Assembly (NCBI GenBank): GCA_028278125.1
Contig: JANQEY010000128.1
Coordinates: 1 to 50,501 of the forward strand
DNA from: a bacterium
GTDB lineage: Bacteria > Electryoneota > Electryoneia > Electryoneales > Electryoneaceae
DNA: 50,501 nucleotides
Direction of reading: 5' to 3'
In this document: positions 46,307-50,501 of the stretch, piece after piece
Numbering within the stretch: the stretch's first letter is position 1
Layout of the letters: every line of letters starts with the position of its first letter
Made by a program: the position numbers and the translations under genes
Notes under the pieces: model-generated
What the model was told of the DNA's origin: nothing
Databases searched by the model: none
The model's input: the letters and a program-made list of their open reading frames with translations, nothing else

Positions 46307-46324
46307 TAAGCAGTCACTTAAATA
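46303..46324. promoter_or_regulatory. Operator of the ArsR-type regulator (autoregulation)
   Basis: TATTTAAG (46303-46310) and CTTAAATA (46317-46324) are exact complements separated by 6 bases. The site overlaps the -10 and transcription start, the classic position for a repressor. ArsR/SmtB repressors bind AT-rich inverted repeats of this form. A related site lies after the gene at 46764-46785. Confidence 0.75.
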
Positions 46325-46342
46325 CTTTCAGGAGATAAAATA

Positions 46343-46747
46343 ATGAAACTACACCCGTCAGAGCTATTTAAGATACTGGGTGTAGAATCAAGGATAAGGA
46401 TTCTTGATCTCTTGAAACTTCATGGTCCCCTTGGGGCGAAAAAGATTTCTGAAGAGCTGGGAATTTCACCAGCAGCTGTTTCACAGCACCTGAAGGTTAT
46501 GAAACAGGCAGACCTCGTTAAGAATGAGCGAAAAGGCTTTTATATACCATATTCAGTTGACGAGGAGACCCTTGGTGAGTGCCGTGTAATGATGCATAGT
46601 GTATGTAGATGCGATTGTGGGCCGGACAGCCATCAGCATGGTAAAAGATTTAAGGATGTCAAGCTTGAAGAACTTCAAAGATATAAGGAAGATCTCAAGG
46701 CGGAACTGAAAGCTATTGAAAAGAAAATCACAAAATTGAAAAAGTAA
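46343..46747 (+). CDS. ArsR-family repressor with Cys/His cluster and coiled-coil tail
   Basis: A 134-residue winged-helix protein. The HTH is KISEELGISPAAVSQHLKVMKQADLV (about 33-58), followed by a wing (KNERKGFYIPYSVD). Then comes a Cys/His-rich segment at about 86-98 (HSVCRCDCGPDSHQH, with C-x-C-x-C), likely a metal or thiol-reactive site. The C-terminus from about 105 is a predicted amphipathic helix (LEELQRYKEDLKAELKAIEKKI), which most ArsR repressors lack. ArsR proteins usually release DNA when metal or arsenic binds; the signal here is unknown. The palindrome overlapping its promoter indicates autorepression. AGGAGAT lies before the ATG. Confidence 0.9.
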   Translation: MKLHPSELFKILGVESRIRILDLLKLHGPLGAKKISEELGISPAAVSQHLKVMKQADLVKNERKGFYIPYSVDEETLGECRVMMHSVCRCDCGPDSHQHGKRFKDVKLEELQRYKEDLKAELKAIEKKITKLKK

Positions 46748-46760
46748 AAATTTTTTATTT

Positions 46761-46796
46761 AATTATTTAAGTAAACAGTTAAATACTTAAATAATT
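46761..46796. promoter_or_regulatory. Second operator-like palindrome, upstream of the Cys-rich gene
   Basis: AATTATTTAAGTA (46761-46773) and TACTTAAATAATT (46784-46796) are exact 13-bp complements with a 10-base spacer. Inside it, TATTTAAG-N6-GTTAAATA (46764-46785) matches the first operator with one mismatch. The Cys-rich gene starts 57 bases further on, so the ArsR-type protein probably controls it too. Confidence 0.6.
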
Positions 46797-46852
46797 ACCA
46801 GGGGGAATTCAGCATGGAGCTGGATATTAAATAAGAAACATGGAGGTTTCTC

Positions 46853-47044
46853 ATGAGTTGTTGTCATCCGGGAAGTTCGGAAAAAATCAGAAGGCATGTG
46901 GAATCATGTTGCAGTGGACAAGGCTTTTCAAGAAGATTCGTTTCGAAAAGAGAAGAGATGGAAAAACTTGAAAAGTACCGTGACCAGTTGAAGAATGAGC
47001 TTGAAGGCCTTGATGAATTTATCAAGGAATTTAAGCCTGCGTAA
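46853..47044 (+). CDS. Cys-rich miniprotein with coiled-coil tail, 63 residues
   Basis: A small protein with paired cysteines near the N-terminus (MSCCHPGS and VESCCSGQG) and an amphipathic C-terminal helix (MEKLEKYRDQLKNELEGLDEFI). It has no signal peptide. The helix aligns with the tail of the ArsR-type protein: 9 of 26 positions are identical, including the Tyr, and most others are conservative. Both also carry Cys/His clusters before the helix. The set-up suggests that the two proteins may hetero-pair, or that the miniprotein binds the same metal. GGAGG lies seven bases before the ATG, and a strong terminator follows the stop. No family is recognised; similar helix-ended small proteins (DUF5320-like) are known beside metal-cofactor genes. 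Confidence 0.75.
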   Translation: MSCCHPGSSEKIRRHVESCCSGQGFSRRFVSKREEMEKLEKYRDQLKNELEGLDEFIKEFKPA

Positions 47045-47052
47045 GGTTATTG

Positions 47053-47091
47053 AATGGGTGATGGCTAAACCAGCTATCACCCATTTATTTT
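47053..47091 (+). terminator. Terminator of the ArsR/Cys-rich unit
   Basis: AATGGGTGATGGC (47053-47065) pairs with GCTATCACCCATT (47073-47085) over 13 bp with one G-U, followed by TATTTT. It begins 8 bases after the stop of the Cys-rich gene. Confidence 0.85.
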
Positions 47092-47108
47092 CGTAAGTTC
47101 AATCAAGT

Positions 47109-49322
47109 CTAGTAAAGCCAGCCTTCCTTAAGTAGCACACTAAATTTTTCCGGATCAGATGTTGGTTCTTTACATGAGCCGAATTTACAGACATAAACAG
47201 TCGATTTTCCATCGATAGATGTTTTTCCCGTTGCCGCGGGAAAGGAAATACCATTAACCTTTTCACCTTTTATTCCTTCTGAGGGCACCATTGTAATAAC
47301 GGAATAGAATGGGAACCGGTCGCTGTAGACCTTCCTGAAATCCTGCAATAGTTTGTCACCTTTATCACCTGCCAGGATAATTTCGTGGAAGGGTCCTTCA
47401 TACATTTCAACTACATCAAACCATTTTGCCATTTCCATCCCCGACCGGTTCATCATGTCTGAATACTGCCCCAGGATTTTTTCAACACTTTCACGATATT
47501 TTAAATTCCCGGTAACCGCTGAAACCTTCAGCATCACTTCCAGCATAACAGCGTTTCCGGAAGGCTCCACGTTGTCAAAAATTTCAACCTGGCGGCCTAA
47601 TGGAGTTTCTATGGAGTCCGGATTATAGAAAAAAGCTCCCTCTCGGTTGCCAAAATGGTTCTCCACGTAATCCAGCAATTCCAATGTTCTTTGCAGGTGG
47701 ACAAACTCACCAGTTGCGCGGAATAGTTCGAAAAATCCATTTGCCAGGAAAGCGTAATCATCGAGAACACTTTCACCGGCCACTTTGCCATTTGTGGAAG
47801 AACGTTTTAATGATCCATCCCGGTTTTTATGGTTTTCCCAGATATATTCCGCGGCTTTTTCAGCCGATTGACGATAACGATCATCGTTATAAGCGAGGTA
47901 CCCCTGCGCCATCGCTGCGATTGCCAGTCCATTCCATGAGGTAATGACTTTTTTATCAAGTCCCGGCCACGTTCTTTCCGCTCGGTAACTCTCGAGCTTC
48001 TCCCGGTATTTTTCAAAAAGCCTTTCGACTTCGGATTCTTCAAGTTTAAAGCGTACAGCAACATCAGCTGCTGAATACCTGCGAGTCAGTATATTTTTTC
48101 CTTCAAAATTTCCCCGGTCGGTAACTCCCATTAACATTGCCAGGGCTTGACCATCATCTTCCCCCGCAATGTTTAAAATTTCATCCCTTGTCCAGATATA
48201 AAATGTTCCTTCTTCTCCCCCACTGTCGGCGTCATAGCTGCTGTAAAAACCACCATTCTTATCCTGCATGCCTGTAATCATGAAGTCCAGTGTAGTCCGG
48301 GCAATCTCTTCGTACCGTTTATCTTTCCAGACTTTTGATGCTTCGATATAAAGCGAAGCAATTTGAGTGTTATCATATAGCATTTTTTCGAAGTGTGGTA
48401 CCAGCCAGGTACCTTCCACTGTATAACGGTGAAATCCGCCTGCAACATGGTCATGGATTCCACCTGATCCCATGTTGTCAAGGGTACCACGAATACCATT
48501 TCCCAGCTCTTCGTCACCTGTCCTGCGGTATCGATGCAGCAGGTAGTGCCAACGGAGGGGTGTTGGAAACTTCATTCCACCCCTGAAACCACCCCACGTC
48601 AGGTCGAAGATGTTTTTCGTGAGAAGGATAATTCTTTCGATTTCATCCTGGCTTACAGGAGATCCATCGGCAATTGCAGGATTGGATGCTACAAAATCAT
48701 ATAAACGACTTCCCTGGTTCTCTACTTTTTCTCTCTCGTTCTTGTATATATCGTTAAGCCCTTTAAGAATCTGCATGAACTGGTCAGGTGGGAAGTAGGT
48801 GCCCCCGTAGAATGGTTTCAGGTCAGGTGACAGGAAAACGGACATCGGCCAGCCCCCGCCATTTGTCAAAGCCCGGACGGCTTCCATGTAAACAGCATCA
48901 ATATCCGGACGTTCTTCCCTGTCTACCTTGATATTGACATAATGTTCATTCATATAATCAGCGATTGAATCATTTTCGAAAACCTGGTGCTCCATCACAT
49001 GGCACCAGTGGCAGGAAGAATAACCAACCGAAAGGAAGATCGGTTTATCTTCCAGGCGAGCGCGTTCTATCGCCTCATCCCCCCATGGATACCAGTCAAC
49101 GGGATTAAACGCGTGCTGCCTGAGATATTCCGAGGCTTCATCCTTCAAACGATTGCCATTCTTTTTTATTTCTTCAACAGACCTTGACGTCGATTCTTCC
49201 ATTTTGAACGATTCTCCTTTTTGCATAGCATGTTCTTTCTGATTTCTACTACATGAAGTGCAAAATATCCCCGGTATAGATAAAAAGCATAGCAATAACA
49301 ATATTTGAACAGTTTTTTGCAT
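47109..49322 (-). CDS. DUF255 thioredoxin-domain protein (YyaL/SPATA20-type), lipoprotein-like
   Basis: A 737-residue protein. The start chosen is the ATG at 49322, so that [19 protein letters not shown] becomes a signal peptide with a Cys near its end, suggesting a lipoprotein, though the lipobox is not perfect. The N-terminal DUF255 domain is unmistakable: [34 protein letters not shown] with the CHWC redox motif, [14 protein letters not shown] and [24 protein letters not shown]. An (alpha/alpha)6-type barrel follows ([25 protein letters not shown]), as in YyaL. Bacterial and human homologues are thought to be redox-related but are poorly understood. The secreted form found here is less usual. 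No strong ribosome site is visible. Confidence 0.9.
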   Translation of the reverse strand: MQKTVQILLLLCFLSIPGIFCTSCSRNQKEHAMQKGESFKMEESTSRSVEEIKKNGNRLKDEASEYLRQHAFNPVDWYPWGDEAIERARLEDKPIFLSVGYSSCHWCHVMEHQVFENDSIADYMNEHYVNIKVDREERPDIDAVYMEAVRALTNGGGWPMSVFLSPDLKPFYGGTYFPPDQFMQILKGLNDIYKNEREKVENQGSRLYDFVASNPAIADGSPVSQDEIERIILLTKNIFDLTWGGFRGGMKFPTPLRWHYLLHRYRRTGDEELGNGIRGTLDNMGSGGIHDHVAGGFHRYTVEGTWLVPHFEKMLYDNTQIASLYIEASKVWKDKRYEEIARTTLDFMITGMQDKNGGFYSSYDADSGGEEGTFYIWTRDEILNIAGEDDGQALAMLMGVTDRGNFEGKNILTRRYSAADVAVRFKLEESEVERLFEKYREKLESYRAERTWPGLDKKVITSWNGLAIAAMAQGYLAYNDDRYRQSAEKAAEYIWENHKNRDGSLKRSSTNGKVAGESVLDDYAFLANGFFELFRATGEFVHLQRTLELLDYVENHFGNREGAFFYNPDSIETPLGRQVEIFDNVEPSGNAVMLEVMLKVSAVTGNLKYRESVEKILGQYSDMMNRSGMEMAKWFDVVEMYEGPFHEIILAGDKGDKLLQDFRKVYSDRFPFYSVITMVPSEGIKGEKVNGISFPAATGKTSIDGKSTVYVCKFGSCKEPTSDPEKFSVLLKEGWLY

Positions 49323-49470
49323 GAGAAATTGCAATACAATTGAAGTTACATCATACAACATAGTTAAGAAAGGCTAACTTTAAGATAAGAATGAATTTTT
49401 ATTTAAGCATCAAGAATCTTAATTTCATCTCTTACCAGAGAGTCGCGGTCCCCTGGTAAAACGTTCTATA

Positions 49471-49497
49471 TAAAAAGCCCGGTAAAAAACCGGGCTT
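49471..49497 (-). terminator. Terminator of the ankyrin gene
   Basis: On the minus strand AAGCCCGG pairs with CCGGGCTT over 8 bp around TTTTTTA and is followed by TTTATATAG. It lies 23 bases after the ankyrin stop. Confidence 0.85.
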
Positions 49498-49519
49498 AGA
49501 ATAAACCAATTTTAAAAAT

Positions 49520-50287
49520 TTATCTTTTACCACCATGGTACACCAGTAGATCAAGTATTTTTTTATGCCCGTTTTTATCTGCGGCGTGAACAGGTGTTTT
49601 TGAACCCAGTCCCTTATCGACATTTGCGCCCTTTTCCAGAAGAACCTTCGCAATGAATCCATTGCCATTGCCGGCAGCAATATAAAGAGGAGTCCCAATG
49701 CCACTCATGGCATTTACATCGGCACCCTTTGCAATCAGGAACTCTACAACGTCATCCATATCACCTTTAACAGCCATATGCAGCGCTGTCCGTTTAAAGT
49801 TATCGGTGATATTCACTTCCAATCCATGTCTCAGGTAGAGGTCAATCAACGCTCCTTTGCTGCCTTTATGGTCTTTCAAGGCCCAATGCAATGGAGTCAT
49901 TCCACCCTTTGTCTTAAAATTGATATCCGCACCGTTTTCCAGCAGGAATTTGGCGACTTCTATATCCAGGTCACTTTTGCATCGGAACAGTGCTGTTAAT
50001 GAATCTGCATCCATAACATTGATATCATACCCGTTGGCGATCATCAACTGGATGATTGGCAGACGTCTGAAGACAATTGCCTGGTGCATAACTTCACGGC
50101 TGGCTTCATCATAAGCAGTCATATCTACCCCGGCACGGATCAGTTTTTCAACCTCGTTCCAATCCTGGAGTTTCATCGCCATAGCCAGTTCAGAGGGTTC
50201 AGGTATCTCTTTTTTACATCCAACACAGATGAATAGGAGTCCCAATGTCAGCAGTGCAATGATAGCTGTGAAACTTCTCCTGTTCAT
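49520..50287 (-). CDS. Ankyrin-repeat lipoprotein
   Basis: A 255-residue exported protein. The ATG at 50287 is used: GGAGG lies four bases before it, and an in-frame ATG four codons earlier overlaps that site. The signal peptide FTAIIALLTLGLLFICVGC ends at a Cys followed by KKE, so it is probably a lipoprotein. Six ankyrin-like repeats follow (DWNEVEKLIRAGVDM, RLPIIQLMIANGYDI, DIEVAKFLLENGADI, GGMTPLHWALKDHKG, RTALHMAVKGDMDDV, GTPLYIAAGNGNGFI). The function is protein binding in the family; the partner is not known. A terminator follows. The upstream gene ends in poly-Asp. Confidence 0.88.
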   Translation of the reverse strand: MNRRSFTAIIALLTLGLLFICVGCKKEIPEPSELAMAMKLQDWNEVEKLIRAGVDMTAYDEASREVMHQAIVFRRLPIIQLMIANGYDINVMDADSLTALFRCKSDLDIEVAKFLLENGADINFKTKGGMTPLHWALKDHKGSKGALIDLYLRHGLEVNITDNFKRTALHMAVKGDMDDVVEFLIAKGADVNAMSGIGTPLYIAAGNGNGFIAKVLLEKGANVDKGLGSKTPVHAADKNGHKKILDLLVYHGGKR

Positions 50288-50383
50288 TTTACCTCCCATG
50301 TTATTTGTCCGGTTGAAGATATGAATTATGTGGGTTTGTTAAAAGAGATTATTCTCTCTTCAGGAATACCAATAAAAGAGAAC

Positions 50384-50403
50384 GGACAGCCATTCGACTG
50401 TCC
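50384..50403. terminator. Possible terminator of the gene entering from the right
   Basis: GGACAG (50384-50389) and CTGTCC (50398-50403) pair with an 8-base loop. On the minus strand, CTGTCCGTTCTCTTTTATT follows, which is moderately U-rich. It lies about 50 bases after the stop at 50453. Confidence 0.4.
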
Positions 50404-50452
50404 ATTCATATTAAGAAGGAGGATCAAGATTTATTAATACTATTGCCATTTT

Positions 50453-50501
50453 TTAGTCGTCATCGTCACCATCATCATCGTCATCATCATCATCATCATC
50501 A
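50453..50501 (-). CDS. 3' end of a gene encoding a poly-Asp tail (partial)
   Basis: The window edge holds only the final 15 or so codons. On the minus strand they read a run of GAT/GAC codons broken by one Gly (DDDGDDDD), ending in TAA at 50453-50455. At the DNA level this is a TCA/TCG trinucleotide repeat, which can slip. An acidic C-terminal tail fits a Ca-binding or surface protein, but nothing more can be said from this fragment. A frame other than Asp is unlikely because only this one ends in a stop right after the run. Confidence 0.55.
   Translation of the reverse strand, partial: DDDDDDDDDDGDDDD

Noticed and set aside
50384..50403. Calling the hairpin near the right edge a certain terminator
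   Set aside because: Stem of 6 bp and a mixed T/C tail; kept at low confidence.

Overview
The window looks like one contig from an uncultured member of the Fibrobacterota-Chlorobiota-Bacteroidota (FCB) group. The reasons are five large secreted proteins that end in a type IX secretion (T9SS) C-terminal sorting domain (a YPNPFN motif, a GIYFV/GVYLV strand and a final K-(I/V)-x-(L/V)-(L/V)-K), a GWxTD-domain lipoprotein-like protein, and a DUF481 outer membrane protein. The phylum within the group cannot be fixed from the sequence; Marinimicrobia/KSB1/Zixibacteria-like lineages are possible. There is no sign of a phage, plasmid, transposase, CRISPR array or rRNA.

Layout. 1-3.6 kb: htpG and a zinc-finger-less DnaJ/CbpA-type cochaperone, with two copies of a short dispersed GCTTCGCT-type repeat and a small duplicated remnant of the htpG 3' end. 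3.7-6.2 kb: a tight operon accC - biotin carrier - Rrf2 regulator, which looks like an acyl-CoA carboxylase alpha subunit split into two genes. 6.3-9.9 kb: OPT-family transporter, an unknown protein and a DUF481 barrel. 10-15.8 kb: an operon smc - GWxTD protein - orphan ABC ATPase with overlapping or nearly touching genes. 16-24.7 kb: an unknown protein, a YegS-like lipid kinase, a TPR protein with an HExxH metallopeptidase motif next to a Tat-exported glycosylasparaginase, tRNA-Arg(ACG), an unknown protein, a DinB-like protein and a T9SS beta-helix protein. 24.8-30.5 kb: outer membrane porin - periplasmic solute-binding protein - poly-HAMP chemoreceptor, with no ABC permease genes. 31.4-46.1 kb: a secreted-protein region with four more T9SS cargoes (FN3 protein, two tandem S8 subtilases, BNR/sortilin-like propeller) and a transglutaminase-like protein, plus a stand-alone tandem MshEN-like protein and a 58-residue Arg/Asp-rich protein with its own promoter and terminator. 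46.3-47 kb: an ArsR-type regulator with a textbook promoter/operator, followed by a Cys-rich miniprotein whose C-terminal helix resembles the regulator's own. 47-50.5 kb: a DUF255 thioredoxin-like lipoprotein, an ankyrin-repeat lipoprotein and the end of a poly-Asp-tailed protein.

How they work together: the window mixes housekeeping (chaperones, chromosome condensation, fatty acid or acyl-CoA carboxylation) with an envelope and secretion programme typical of a heterotroph that attacks protein and glycoprotein outside the cell (S8 proteases, asparaginase, OPT peptide transporter, T9SS cargo). The most distinctive pieces are the ArsR/Cys-rich coiled-coil module at 46.3-47.1 kb, the porin/solute-binding protein/poly-HAMP receptor set at 24.8-30.5 kb, the tandem subtilases with gene-conversion-like patches, and the small genes at 41.9-42.8 kb.
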